Shown here in pieces: positions 52,696 through 61,376 of a stretch of 64,000 nt of DNA. The stretch is taken from contig CAVXSP010000004.1 in NCBI GenBank assembly GCA_963764505.1, forward strand, positions 62,001 to 126,000. The letters are read 5' to 3'. The notes under the pieces were generated by a model that did no database searches, was not told the DNA's origin, and worked only from the letters and a program-made list of their open reading frames with translations. Numbering within the stretch: the stretch's first letter is position 1; every line of letters begins with the position of its first letter. The stretch is from CAVXSP01 sp963764505 (lineage in GTDB: Bacteria; Acidobacteriota; Vicinamibacteria; Vicinamibacterales; SCN-69-37). Made by a program: the position numbers and the translations under genes.

Positions 52696-55209
52696 GTGAA
52701 CGGACAGCGGTGGTTCCTTCGGCTGTTGCACGCCTACCGCGGCATCGAACGTCGGGCGGAGGCGCGTGGCGTTCTGCGCGTTCGATGGCTCGACGAAGGC
52801 GTGAGCACCGTGAAGTACGCATGCCGGTCCCTCCTGAGGGCACCCGCGTCTGCGCTCTCGACCGTCCTCGTCCTGTCGATCGGGATCGCCGGCATGACCG
52901 CGATGATGGCGCTCGTCTACGGCGTGCTGCTGCGGCCCCTGCCCGTTCCCCAGCAGGACCGGCTTGTCGTCGTCTGGAAGGCGCTGCGCTCCAGCGGGTT
53001 CGCACATTATCCCTTCGGCGCTGCCGATATCCGGCGAGTGGCGGAATCAACCCGTCCTTTCGAACAGGTGGCCGGCGTGGGAAGGGCCGGTGCCTCTCCG
53101 GTCGCGGTCGTCGAGAGCGGCGTCGCACGGTACGCGAACGACGCGTGGGTGACCGGCGGCTTCTTCGACGTGCTCGGTATTCGGCCCGTGCGGGGCCGGA
53201 TGCTCACCCGCGACGACGACCTCGATGGGGCCGAGCCGGTCGTCGTGATCGGCCGTGGCCTATGGCAGCGGTGGTATGGCGGGTCGCCGGAGGCGATCGG
53301 GCGGCAAATCACGATCGGCCATCGCAGCTTCCGAGTCGTCGGGATCGTCCCGTCCGATCTGGACTATCCGCGAGGCGCGGATCTCTGGAGAACGCCGGCC
53401 TCCGTCGACGGATTGTTCCGCGACGCCGCTCGAAGCGAGGTCGATCTCGTGGGCAGGCTCAGGCCTGGCGTGACGATCGAGCAGGCGACCGCGCAACTGA
53501 CCGCGCTGGTACGGCGGCTGGAGCTCGAACGACCGGCGGGCGCACCCCGCGGTCTCGTGCCGGTCGTTCATACGCTCGAACAACAGGTGGTCGGTGACGT
53601 GGGTCCTGTCATGACCTCGCTCTTCCTCACGGTCGCGCTCGTGCTCTTCATCGCGATCGCGAATGGGGCGAATCTCCTGCTGATGCGCAACGAGGCTCGC
53701 CGTTCGGAGTTTGCCGTTCGACTGGCACTCGGGGCCGGTCGGGGCCGGATCGCGGCTCAGATATTGGCCGAGGGCGTGACGTTGACCCTCATCGCCGGTG
53801 CGGCGGGGCTCGCCGTCGTGTGGATGTCACTCCCGAAGCTTCTCGCGCTCGTCCCCGATGGCCTGCCGCGCGTCGAGTCCGTACGCATGGATCCGATCGT
53901 GGTCCTGTTCGCGGTCGGGCTCGCGCTCGCGACGGCAGTGTTGACCGGCGTGGCACCGATCCTGTCGGTGGGTGCCGATCTCGTGCCCACCTTGAGAGCA
54001 GGTGGGCGCGGAGTGATTGGATCGCGGTCGAGGCGTCTCCGTCGCGGCTTCGTGGTCGCGCAAGTGGCGCTTGCCGTCACCGCGATGGCCGCCGCCGGCC
54101 TGCTGACCCGCACACTGCTCCGTCTTCAAGCGGTGGACACGGGCGTCGCCGCGGACCACCTCGTCTTTGCCACGCTCTCGGTGCCGAACGCAGAGCAGGC
54201 GGATCGCCCTCGCTACGAGGCCTTTCTTCGTGCCACGATCACGCGCCTCGAATCGTTGCCCTCGATCGCGGCCGCCACGCCCATCAACAATCCTCCGTAC
54301 TCGGGAGGATGGGACGTTCCACAAGTGTCGGCCCAGGGCCAGACGCCGGAGCGCGCCGCCGCAAATCCATCGCTCAACCTCGAGTCGGTCTTTCCGAACT
54401 ATTTCCGAGCGCTCGGCGTGCCGCTGCTCCGTGGGCGGGCGTTCACCGATGCCGATCGACAGGGCACACCTGCCGTGGCAATCGTCAGTGACGACGTCGC
54501 CGCGCGTGTCTGGCCAGGGGAGGATCCGATTGGCAAGCGCCTCCAGATGGGGCGCCCGGGTTCCCGCGATCCCTGGCTGACGGTGGTCGGCGTGGCCGGT
54601 GCGACCCGCTACCGCGAGCTGACCACCCCGGTGCCGACCCTCTACCTGCCCGCGACGCAGTTCCTGATGACCGCGCAGGTGTTCGCCATTCGAACGACGG
54701 CATCCGCACACCAGGTGGCATCGATGGCGCGCGATGAGCTTCAGGCGCTCAACAGGTCGGTTCAAGTCACGCGCGTGATGCCGTTTGTCGACATCATGGC
54801 CCGACCGCTCGCGCGCCCGCGGTTCAACGCCGTGCTGTCGGACGTCTTTGGTCTGGTCGCGGTGCTCCTCGCGAGCGTCGGCCTCTATGCGGTGATGGGA
54901 ACCTACGTCCGGCAGCGGGATCGAGACATTGCGCTGCGTGTGGTGCTTGGGGCGACGGCTACCGACGTCCGTCGGCTCGTGCTGGGCGAGGCCCTCGCCC
55001 TGGCAGCCGTAGGCGCCGGCATCGGACTCGCGGGAGCGGTCGGCGCTGCCCGGCTGGTCCGCAGCACGCTCTATCAGGTGTCGCCACTCGACCCGGTGGC
55101 CATCCTCGGCTCGGCCCTGGTTCTCCTGGCGGCGTCCGCGCTCGCGACCTACCTGCCGGCGAGGCGTGCCGTCCGTGCCGATCCCGTCGCGCTCCTGCGT
55201 TTGGAATAG
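52696..55209 (+). CDS. ADOP-type ABC permease (FtsX/MacB-like), ~837 aa
   Basis: Duplicated FtsX permease: a short N-terminal part (LLHAYRGIERRAEARG), VKYACRSLLRAPASALSTVL and the first helix (~55-80), VLLRPLPVPQQDRLVVVWKA, periplasmic domain (TGGFFDVLGIRPVRGRMLTR, RVVGIVPSDLDYPRGADLW), helices ~300-420 with RSEFAVRLALGAGRGRIAAQI, central helix (~455), second periplasmic domain (FPNYFRALGVPLLRGRAFTD, LTVVGVAGATRYREL) and last helices with RDIALRVVLGATATDVRRLV ending VRADPVALLRLE. I start at GTG 52696, preceded by GAGGAGG, though the RBS spacing is short; GTG 52801 is the alternative. The N-terminal prefix seems reduced relative to the 49228 and 55646 members. Confidence 0.83.
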   Translation: MNGQRWFLRLLHAYRGIERRAEARGVLRVRWLDEGVSTVKYACRSLLRAPASALSTVLVLSIGIAGMTAMMALVYGVLLRPLPVPQQDRLVVVWKALRSSGFAHYPFGAADIRRVAESTRPFEQVAGVGRAGASPVAVVESGVARYANDAWVTGGFFDVLGIRPVRGRMLTRDDDLDGAEPVVVIGRGLWQRWYGGSPEAIGRQITIGHRSFRVVGIVPSDLDYPRGADLWRTPASVDGLFRDAARSEVDLVGRLRPGVTIEQATAQLTALVRRLELERPAGAPRGLVPVVHTLEQQVVGDVGPVMTSLFLTVALVLFIAIANGANLLLMRNEARRSEFAVRLALGAGRGRIAAQILAEGVTLTLIAGAAGLAVVWMSLPKLLALVPDGLPRVESVRMDPIVVLFAVGLALATAVLTGVAPILSVGADLVPTLRAGGRGVIGSRSRRLRRGFVVAQVALAVTAMAAAGLLTRTLLRLQAVDTGVAADHLVFATLSVPNAEQADRPRYEAFLRATITRLESLPSIAAATPINNPPYSGGWDVPQVSAQGQTPERAAANPSLNLESVFPNYFRALGVPLLRGRAFTDADRQGTPAVAIVSDDVAARVWPGEDPIGKRLQMGRPGSRDPWLTVVGVAGATRYRELTTPVPTLYLPATQFLMTAQVFAIRTTASAHQVASMARDELQALNRSVQVTRVMPFVDIMARPLARPRFNAVLSDVFGLVAVLLASVGLYAVMGTYVRQRDRDIALRVVLGATATDVRRLVLGEALALAAVGAGIGLAGAVGAARLVRSTLYQVSPLDPVAILGSALVLLAASALATYLPARRAVRADPVALLRLE

Positions 55210-55293
55210 CTCGATAGCATCCTGCCAAATCGCTCCGGGACGCGAGCGAGGTCCACTTGACGTTCCAGCCTCCTCGTGCGATGCTTCACTTGA

Positions 55294-55641
55294 ATGTCTA
55301 GCACAGACAGGCCGGGCGTTGAGCTCCTGCAGGGCGCCCTCGACCTCATCGTCCTTCGCGCGCTCGCCTCGATGGGGCCGCTTCATGCGTACAGCCTGGC
55401 GGCCCGGCTCGAACAGGTCTCGACGCACCCGCTGACACTGAACCAAGGCACGCTGTACCCGGCGCTGGTCCGACTCGAGCAGCGCGGGTGGATCAAGGGG
55501 TCGTGGGGCAGGACCGAGAACAATCGCGAGGCGAAGTTCTACGCGATCACGGCGGCGGGCACGAGGGCGCTGGCGAAAGAGACCGAACGCTGGCGCCGCC
55601 TCGCCGGATTCGTCGACGACCTTCTTCTGGACGAGCCATAA
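55294..55641 (+). CDS. PadR-family transcriptional regulator
   Basis: A 115-residue PadR protein: VELLQGALDLIVLRALASMG, PLHAYSLAARLEQVSTHPLTLNQGTLYPALVRLEQRGWIKGSWG (written in two conserved blocks: HAYSLAARLEQ and NQGTLYPALVRLEQRG), REAKFYAITAAGTRALAKE and a C-terminal helix. It shares about half its visible motifs with the PadR at 51879. It is followed four bases later by an ADOP permease, the same regulator-transporter pairing seen there. Its operator may be the TCGACA-type repeats further upstream; none is obvious in the 84 bases directly before it. Confidence 0.9.
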   Translation: MSSTDRPGVELLQGALDLIVLRALASMGPLHAYSLAARLEQVSTHPLTLNQGTLYPALVRLEQRGWIKGSWGRTENNREAKFYAITAAGTRALAKETERWRRLAGFVDDLLLDEP

Positions 55642-55645
55642 GCGC

Positions 55646-58441
55646 ATGGCCGCGCTGCGCCGCTTTCTCCGCAGGCTCGCACACGCCGTTCGACCCGACG
55701 CCGCCGAGCCAGAGCTCGATCGCGAGATCGCCTCGCACCTGGCGATGCTCGAAGAGCGGTTCGTACGCGGCGGCTTGACGGCGGAGGCCGCGCGCACGGC
55801 GGCGCGACGCGCGCTCGGCGGCATCGAGCAGACGAAGGAACGGCACCGTGACGAGCGGTCGTTCGCATGGCTCGACGGTCTCCGTCGCGACGTGCCGTAC
55901 GCCATCCGCGGCCTGCGACGGAGGCGCGGGTTCACCGGGGCCGCCGTGCTCACGCTCGCGCTCGGCATCGGCGCGACCACCGCGGTCTTCAGCGTCGTGA
56001 ACACGGTGCTCCTGGAGCCGCTGCCGTACAAGGATGCCGATCAGCTCGTGCGGGTCGTCGAGCGAGCGGCCCCTGGAGACCCGGGCGGCCCGCTGCTGCG
56101 ACGCATCACGATGACCTGGGCAGAGCTCGTCCAGTGGCGGCAGCGGTCCAGCACGCTGTCGGATCTCGTGTATTCCGTCAGGCCGCCGATCACGCTCATG
56201 CCGACGTCGAACGGGTCTACGCGCTTGACGGGTGCACTGGTGTCGTCGAATACGTTCACGGTTCTTGGTGCAACCGCACGGCTCGGCCGCACGCTCGGCC
56301 AACAGGACGACGCCGCCGGCGCCAACACGGTCGTCATCAGTTCGGCCGCGTGGCAGAGATACTTCCTGGGTGACCGCGGGGTGATCGGCCGCACCATCGA
56401 GCTCCAGACACTCGGACCAGAGGCCGGATTTCTCGACGGCACGCCATTGGTCATCGTCGGCGTCATGCCGGAGGGTTTCGACTTTCCATTTCCGGACTGC
56501 GACTTCTGGGCGCCGATCAGCGAAGGTGCGCCGGCGCGGACGCGGTTGAGCGGAGACGTGATTGCACGGCTCCGGAATGGCATTTCCATTCAAGCCGCGA
56601 CCGGCGAAGCCAATTCCATCGGCGAGGCATTGCGGCCCAAGCCAACCTCCGGCCCGCTCGCCAAGCCCCTTCCGCCGGGCGAGCGGCGGTTCATCGTGGA
56701 GGGCATGAAGGAGCAGATTGTCGCCCCGAGCCGGCAGGCGCTTCGCGTTCTGGCCGTTGCGGCGAGCGCCGTGCTGCTCATCGCGTGCGCCAACGTCGCC
56801 GGCTTGTTGTTGGCGAGCGGCACCGCACGTCAGCGTGAGGTGGCGTTGCGTCTGGCGGTGGGCGCGACTCGCGGACGCGTCGTTCGCCAGTTCCTCACGG
56901 AGAGCGCCGTTCTGGCCGCCGTCGGCGGCGGCGCAGGCGTGCTCGTGAGCATTGGCGGAGTGCGGCTTCTTCGCGAATTCGCGTCGCCACTTGCTCCGGG
57001 GCCGTTTCGGATCTCGTTCGGCGGCGCGATGCTGCCACGCCTTCACGAGGTCCAGGTGGACGCGAAGTTGCTGCTGGTCGCGATTCTCGTGACGGGCGTG
57101 ACGGCGATGCTCGTTGGCATCATCCCGGCACTGCGGGTCTCGCGGGTCGATCAGGCACGGGGCATGAATCAACGGGGCGCAGCCGGACAGACCGGCGCTC
57201 GTCGTGGTGGGATGGGCCTGCGCGACGTGTTGGTCGTCGGCCAGCTTGGTATCGCCATCGTTCTCCTCATCGGGGCAGGGCTGCTGATCAACAGTTTCGA
57301 GAAGCTTTCCAACCTCGACCCGGGATGGAACGCCTCCGGAGTCCTGAACTTCTATCTCGTGATGCCGCAAGACTATCCAACCGCGCGCAAGGCAGCGCTC
57401 GTCGACGATGTCTTGAGCGAGCTTCGTCGCATGCCTGAGGTGCGGAGCGCGGGCTTCACCTATGCCGGGCCGCTGCTTGGTCTGGTCGATACGCTCGGCG
57501 TCTTCGTCCCGCCAGGCCGAACCGTCGAGCAGATGCGTGGTGGTCCCGATACGCCGCACATTCGCGCCGTCAGTCACGATTATCTGCAGACGATGGGCGT
57601 TCGGCTTCTTGCCGGTCGATGGTTCCACGCGACGGACGACGCCGCGGCGCCGCCGGTCATCGTCGTGAACCGCAAGGTCATGCAACGGTTCTTCGACAAC
57701 GAGAACCCGGTGGGGCAGATGGTTCACATGGACGGACGCATGGACCTGCCACCGCAGCAGATCATCGGCGTCGTCGAGGACATGCGCCAGGGGCGGCTCG
57801 ATCGGGAGCCCGCGGCGCAGATGTTCCTCGACTATCGGCAACTGCTGGCGCTCACGCAGGCACGGAACCTGCCGACCCCGGTGCAGGAGCGCCTGGCGTT
57901 CGGGTTTCTTTCGTTCGTCGTCCGCACCGATCGTGATCCGTCGACACTGTCGCCCGCCGTGCGATCGCTGATCGCCCGCCTCGACCCCGCGGCGGGTATC
58001 GACGCGATGCTGCCGATGGAGGAGCTGGTCGGCGCCTCGCTGACACGCCAGCGCTTCTATGCATTGCTCCCGGGCCTTTTCGCGGTCATCGCAACGGTCC
58101 TGGGAGCGGTCGGCATCTACGGGGTCGTGGCCTGTGCCGTCGGCCAGCGCACTCGGGAATTCGGCGTACGCATGGCGCTCGGAGCGCAGCCGCGCCAGAT
58201 CCTGGGACTGGTCTTGCGTCGCGGGATCCTTCTGACGGCGCTCGGCATTCTGATAGGAGTCGGCGGCGCGCTTGGCCTCACCCGTTACCTGCGCGGTATG
58301 CTCTTCGACCTCACTCCGCTGGATTCCCCGACCTATCTGACCGTGACCCTCTTGTTCGCCGCCGTGGCATTGGTGGCGGCATATATACCCACTCGGGTTG
58401 CCACCCGGGTGGATCCGACGGTGGCATTGCGGTCAGAATGA
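55646..58441 (+). CDS. ADOP-type ABC permease with N-terminal prefix domain, 931 aa
   Basis: Longest of the five permeases here. N-terminal prefix (~1-75: EPELDREIASHLAMLEERFV, GGLTAEAARTAARRALGGIE), first helix (~95-120, TGAAVLTLALGIGATTAVFS), VLLEPLPYKDADQLVRVVER, periplasmic domain (SSNTFTVLGATARLGRTLGQ, VIVGVMPEGFDFPFPDCDFW), helices ~365-500 with REVALRLAVGATRGRVVRQF, a central helix (~530-555), second periplasmic domain (SHDYLQTMGVRLLAGRWFHA, QIIGVVEDMRQGRLD) and final helices with REFGVRMALGAQPRQILGLV, ending RVDPTVALRSE. It starts four bases after the PadR stop. Substrate unknown; ATPase presumably in trans. Confidence 0.88.
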   Translation: MAALRRFLRRLAHAVRPDAAEPELDREIASHLAMLEERFVRGGLTAEAARTAARRALGGIEQTKERHRDERSFAWLDGLRRDVPYAIRGLRRRRGFTGAAVLTLALGIGATTAVFSVVNTVLLEPLPYKDADQLVRVVERAAPGDPGGPLLRRITMTWAELVQWRQRSSTLSDLVYSVRPPITLMPTSNGSTRLTGALVSSNTFTVLGATARLGRTLGQQDDAAGANTVVISSAAWQRYFLGDRGVIGRTIELQTLGPEAGFLDGTPLVIVGVMPEGFDFPFPDCDFWAPISEGAPARTRLSGDVIARLRNGISIQAATGEANSIGEALRPKPTSGPLAKPLPPGERRFIVEGMKEQIVAPSRQALRVLAVAASAVLLIACANVAGLLLASGTARQREVALRLAVGATRGRVVRQFLTESAVLAAVGGGAGVLVSIGGVRLLREFASPLAPGPFRISFGGAMLPRLHEVQVDAKLLLVAILVTGVTAMLVGIIPALRVSRVDQARGMNQRGAAGQTGARRGGMGLRDVLVVGQLGIAIVLLIGAGLLINSFEKLSNLDPGWNASGVLNFYLVMPQDYPTARKAALVDDVLSELRRMPEVRSAGFTYAGPLLGLVDTLGVFVPPGRTVEQMRGGPDTPHIRAVSHDYLQTMGVRLLAGRWFHATDDAAAPPVIVVNRKVMQRFFDNENPVGQMVHMDGRMDLPPQQIIGVVEDMRQGRLDREPAAQMFLDYRQLLALTQARNLPTPVQERLAFGFLSFVVRTDRDPSTLSPAVRSLIARLDPAAGIDAMLPMEELVGASLTRQRFYALLPGLFAVIATVLGAVGIYGVVACAVGQRTREFGVRMALGAQPRQILGLVLRRGILLTALGILIGVGGALGLTRYLRGMLFDLTPLDSPTYLTVTLLFAAVALVAAYIPTRVATRVDPTVALRSE

Positions 58442-58540
58442 TGCGGCGGTGCGCCGAGAACGAGTTGGATGCGGCGTAGGCAAGACAGGCCCGCACATCA
58501 TCGGCAAAGGCGCGCGCCAGCGCGACATAATGCGCGAGAC

Positions 58541-58572
58541 GATGGAGGCGTCGGCTCCATCATTGGTTAGCC
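58541..58572. repeat. Inverted repeat at cassette-like boundary
   Basis: GATGGAG-N7-CTCCATC (58541-58561) is followed by ATTGGTTAG, which holds the stop codon of the acetyltransferase on the other strand. On the minus strand this reads CTAAC, spacer, GATGGAG-CCGACGC-CTCCATC. The position after a small gene and the CCGACG core recall one half of an integron attC site, but no convincing GTTRRRY partner is found. Confidence 0.3.
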
Positions 58573-59118
58573 CGCGTGCCGCTGAAGCCCCCGGCGGTAG
58601 CAGAGGACATCTTGCGTGATGCCGGCCGCGATATTAGGGAACTCCACTTGTCGGTTCCAACTCGGATCCCGTTCGAAGCCGCACTTCTCCAAGACGCGCC
58701 ATGATGCACGGTGCTGGGGGTGACACAGACCGTAGAGTCGCCTCACGCCGATGTCGGTGGCGACCTCCACCACGGCGGTCAGCGCCTCCGTTGCGTAACC
58801 CTTTCCCCAGGCGTCCGTCGCCAACACGTAACCTGTGATCGCTTGCCCGCCCGGCTCGAGGCCGAGACCTGTGCTACCAAGCAATCGACCATCGGCCCGC
58901 GCCCAAATCAGGTAGGGCCCCGCCCCCTCACGCTCCCACTGAACGGCGCTGAATGCCAAGAACCCCTCCGTATCGGCGACCGTTCGATGCTTGGGCCATC
59001 CCAGGTACCTTGTCACGTCATCGTCACTGGCGTACCGCCGGAATACGGCTTCGGCATCCGCAGCCACGGGTGCCGATAGCACGAGCCGAAGAGTTTCCAC
59101 GAGCGGCGGCGCTTTCAT
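58567..59118 (-). CDS. GNAT acetyltransferase (RimJ/RimL-like)
   Basis: A 183-residue GNAT enzyme that would acetylate a small molecule or protein N-terminus with acetyl-CoA: LVETLRLVLSAPVAADAEAV, SDDDVTRYLGWPKHRTVADT, YLIWARADGRLLGSTGLG, acetyl-CoA loop YVLATDAWGKGYATEALTAV and LYGLCHPQHRASWRVLEKCGF (the HPxNxxSxxVxxKxGF element). I start at ATG 59118 with GGAAGAA upstream. The frame is open to 59232, but that extension (NQRLQPTGRG...) looks like non-coding boundary sequence. It is the left-most gene of the accessory patch. Confidence 0.85.
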   Translation of the reverse strand: MKAPPLVETLRLVLSAPVAADAEAVFRRYASDDDVTRYLGWPKHRTVADTEGFLAFSAVQWEREGAGPYLIWARADGRLLGSTGLGLEPGGQAITGYVLATDAWGKGYATEALTAVVEVATDIGVRRLYGLCHPQHRASWRVLEKCGFERDPSWNRQVEFPNIAAGITQDVLCYRRGLQRHAG

Positions 59119-59200
59119 GAGTTCTTCCCGGACCGCAGTCGCGCGTTCGCGGGCAAACGACCGCGGTTTCAGACGCGGCACGCTCAGGATGGCACCGCGC

Positions 59201-59240
59201 CCCGTCGGCTGCAACCGCTGGTTCGGCGGCACGCTGTCTA
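59201..59240. repeat. Cassette-boundary-like palindromic sequence
   Basis: Between the two acetyltransferase genes lies AACCGCTGGTT (59213-59223), a perfect 4-bp palindrome around GCT, flanked on the minus strand by GCCGCCG and GCAGCCGACGGG. From memory, sequences that translate as NQRLQPTG recur between small genes in soil bacteria and behave like cassette boundaries; I could not check this. Confidence 0.3.
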
Positions 59241-59513
59241 CGCCTCTTCGCTGAACTCCGGCCTGTATACGGCCGTGCCGGTCGCGCCCGACATCGTCGT
59301 CTCGTTGAGCACCAGAATCATGAAGACGTCGTCGGGCACTTCCCAGTCGCAGCTGATTCCGAGAGGTCGCGCTGGCCTGAAGCCGAATCGTGGATAGAAG
59401 CGGTGTGCCATGACCACGTCAAAAGCGCAGCCGGTCTGACGCAACCAAGCGTTGCCGGCTTCGACCAGTTTCGTTCCAATACCTTGGCGCTGGACTTCCG
59501 GGTCGACGGCCAT
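59238..59513 (-). pseudogene. Truncated GNAT acetyltransferase (YhbS-like)
   Basis: Only the second half of a YhbS-type acetyltransferase remains: ALGPMAVDPEVQRQGIGTKLVEAGNAW (acetyl-CoA loop, given in pieces: GPMAVDPEVQ and RQGIGTKLVE), FYPRFGFRPARPLGI and the tail VPDDVFMILVLNE. In frame upstream of the ATG at 59513 the family sequence continues for about 25 residues (VIYRDGKRSFDTPACALGP) and is then cut off near 59590, next to the HepT gene. The N-terminal ~50-60 residues are missing, and the VVLGHP-type strand is shortened. Probably inactive, cut by rearrangement. Confidence 0.7.
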
Positions 59514-59618
59514 GGGCCCGAGAGCGCAAGCGGGTGTATCGAAGCTGCGCTTCCCGTCGCGGTATATGACCGCGTCGTGACTCGCCGCCGAGGAGCTAGA
59601 AGGCGCGCCGCCTACGCA

Positions 59619-59945
59619 TCATCCGAGGAGATCATCAACGGCGCGGCGAAGTCTCGGCAGGTCGCTGTCGACAACACCCCACACGATCTCGAGCTTGATC
59701 CCGAAATAGTCGTGAATCACCTTGTCGCGGATACCGGCTATTTGTTTCCACGGAATGTCCGGCTGCTTTGACTTCGTGTCGTCGGAAAGCTTCTTTACGG
59801 CCTCGCCGATGACCTGAAGCTTGCGCAGCGTCGCATCCTGCCGGATACGCTCAGAGAAGAACGCTTCTCGGCCAGCGCTTGTGTAGGACTCGATGTCCTG
59901 CAGCGCGTCCCGGATGTGCTGCAGATAGATGCGATCGTCCTTCAC
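59619..59945 (-). CDS. hepT: HepT-type toxin (DUF86 RNase)
   Basis: A 108-residue HEPN toxin: MKDDRIYLQHIRDALQDIES, YTSAGREAFFSER, LRKLQVIGEAVKKLSDDTK and the catalytic RX4HXY motif in IRDKVIHDYFGIKLEIVWGV. HepT RNases cleave RNA and are neutralised by MntA antitoxins, which AMPylate the tyrosine of that motif. The Tyr is present. Its ATG overlaps the stop of the antitoxin gene (ATGA at 59942-59945), so antitoxin is made first. All catalytic residues are intact, unlike several neighbours in this patch. Confidence 0.92.
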   Translation of the reverse strand: MKDDRIYLQHIRDALQDIESYTSAGREAFFSERIRQDATLRKLQVIGEAVKKLSDDTKSKQPDIPWKQIAGIRDKVIHDYFGIKLEIVWGVVDSDLPRLRRAVDDLLG

Positions 59946-61339
59946 AGGGTCAGTGCTTCAGCCAGGATCCGCTCATGCAAATACGGACTCAGGCCGCCCT
60001 CGGTCTGGACGTCAACCTTCCGGCCGAGCAGTTGTTCGAGATCTTGCTCAAGGCCAATCACGTCAAGCAGCGTCCGGCCCGCTTCAACATCGACCAGAAG
60101 GTCGACATCGCTGTCCACTCGTTGATCACCGCGGGCGAACGATCCGAATACACGAACGTTGCGCGCCCCGTGTCGCGCAGCGAGATCGAGGATGTCCTGT
60201 CGGCGCTCCAAGAGAGACGAGGGAACCATGGAGCGATCATAGCCGGCGGGCCTCACAATTGCAGTGTCGGACGGACATCCTATCCGCCAGACGCGCTCGT
60301 TCTCTCGCATCCACTCGATGAGCGCCTCGGCCTCGTTCGGCCCGCGAGCAGGAGACGTAAGCAGGTCAGCGGCGATTTGGGATGCGGCCGCGATCTTGAG
60401 ACCGTCACGGTCCGACGTCCGGTCCATCACGATGTCGTCGAACGGCTGCACCAGAGCGACGTTCATTCCAGCGTCAGCTGCACGCAGGTCGAGTTTTTTC
60501 GCGAGACGATCGACGTCATCGGCGTAGCACAGCAGCAGGCGGGCGGGTGCCACCGGTGCGAGCAGGTTCGCCGCCCAGGATCCTGTCACGACGTAGCCCC
60601 CGCGCAGGGTTTCTAGAGTGTCCACAACCGGCTGAAGTCCGCGCGGCGCGAGATACCAAGCCACGCGGCCCCGCTTGAACGGAGAATACTGTTCCGACCA
60701 GCGCCGAATCAGCGCCGGCCAATCAATCTCGGTGATGGGCCCCCGGCCGGTCCGAACGACGATGGCCTCCCGCTCGAGAAACTGAACAACCCGTGACGCG
60801 TAGCCGGCATCGATCGCCGCTCGCCTCGCAAGTTCCCGGAGGCCCACCGGCGGCGTGAAGTCGCACAAGGCGCGGACCAGCCGCCCAGCCTTGGCCCCCT
60901 TGAGAGAGCGGCGCTCGCGCGTCATCGGTTCCGGGTTCTCATCAGCTCCGCGTGCGTCGATAAACAGCGCAGGCTTGGACAACGAAAGATGAACGTTACC
61001 GGTGAGGTCGGCGTAGTTGAAACCCGCATCCCTGAGGCGCTGCTGAGTCCGAGGGCTGAGAAATGGGACCAGCATCAGGATCGGGCTGGCCGAGCCCAGT
61101 TCTCGGCCGCGGACGAGGTCCTTAACGTGCTGCGGCTCAAGAGAGGCCTTCGTCTGGACAAGGATTAAGGCGCTTTCACCACCAGGCCCCGTGAGCCTCA
61201 GCACGGTATCGGCGGCCCTCCCTTTTCCTTCGCGGCTGCCTCGAGACGGCCGGTTCAACCGCCAGCCCGGCGGCAGTCGGCATACGAGCGATTTCACGCC
61301 ATCCGAGAGAGTGTTGCCCAGCTGAGCAGTGTTGCCCAT
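59942..61339 (-). CDS. Fused antitoxin: DNA-binding regulator plus MntA nucleotidyltransferase
   Basis: One open frame of 465 codons. Residues ~1-370 form a regulator with a restriction-fold-like N-terminus (ESALILVQTKASLEPQHVKD, PILMLVPFLSPRTQQRL, DAGFNYADLTGNVHLSLS, PALFIDARG), a winged helix (VRALCDFTPPVGLRELARRA, DAGYASRVVQFLEREAIVVR) and an AbiEi-like C-terminal part (YVVTGSWAANLLAPVAPARL, SQIAADLLTSPARGPNEAEA, WMRENERVWR). Residues ~371-465 are a minimal MNT domain with GSFARGDQRVDSDVD, matching GSX10DXD. In relatives I know, these are separate proteins. No stop or RBS separates them here, though ATG 60229 could start MntA alone. GTG 61297 is an alternative start of the whole. It should neutralise HepT and repress its own promoter. 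Confidence 0.75.
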   Translation of the reverse strand: MGNTAQLGNTLSDGVKSLVCRLPPGWRLNRPSRGSREGKGRAADTVLRLTGPGGESALILVQTKASLEPQHVKDLVRGRELGSASPILMLVPFLSPRTQQRLRDAGFNYADLTGNVHLSLSKPALFIDARGADENPEPMTRERRSLKGAKAGRLVRALCDFTPPVGLRELARRAAIDAGYASRVVQFLEREAIVVRTGRGPITEIDWPALIRRWSEQYSPFKRGRVAWYLAPRGLQPVVDTLETLRGGYVVTGSWAANLLAPVAPARLLLCYADDVDRLAKKLDLRAADAGMNVALVQPFDDIVMDRTSDRDGLKIAAASQIAADLLTSPARGPNEAEALIEWMRENERVWRIGCPSDTAIVRPAGYDRSMVPSSLLERRQDILDLAARHGARNVRVFGSFARGDQRVDSDVDLLVDVEAGRTLLDVIGLEQDLEQLLGRKVDVQTEGGLSPYLHERILAEALTL

Positions 61340-61359
61340 AATGGACAACACAAGTATAC
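61311..61359. promoter_or_regulatory. Toxin-antitoxin operator repeats and -10 box
   Basis: Three copies of a 10-base element: GTGTTGCCCA at 61311-61320 and 61329-61338, and its inverted form TGGACAACAC at 61342-61351. A minus-strand TATACT (61354-61359) is a fitting -10 box. If translation starts at ATG 61339 the mRNA would be nearly leaderless and the direct repeats would be coding (GNT...GNT); if it starts at GTG 61297 all three copies lie upstream as operators. Autoregulation is inferred. Confidence 0.55.
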
Positions 61360-61376
61360 ATGCAACAGCGCGCAGC

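Noticed and set aside
55547..57841. Long minus-strand frame of 764 codons across the 931-aa permease
   Set aside because: Antisense of a strongly conserved permease; composition typical of reverse-strand high-GC shadows.
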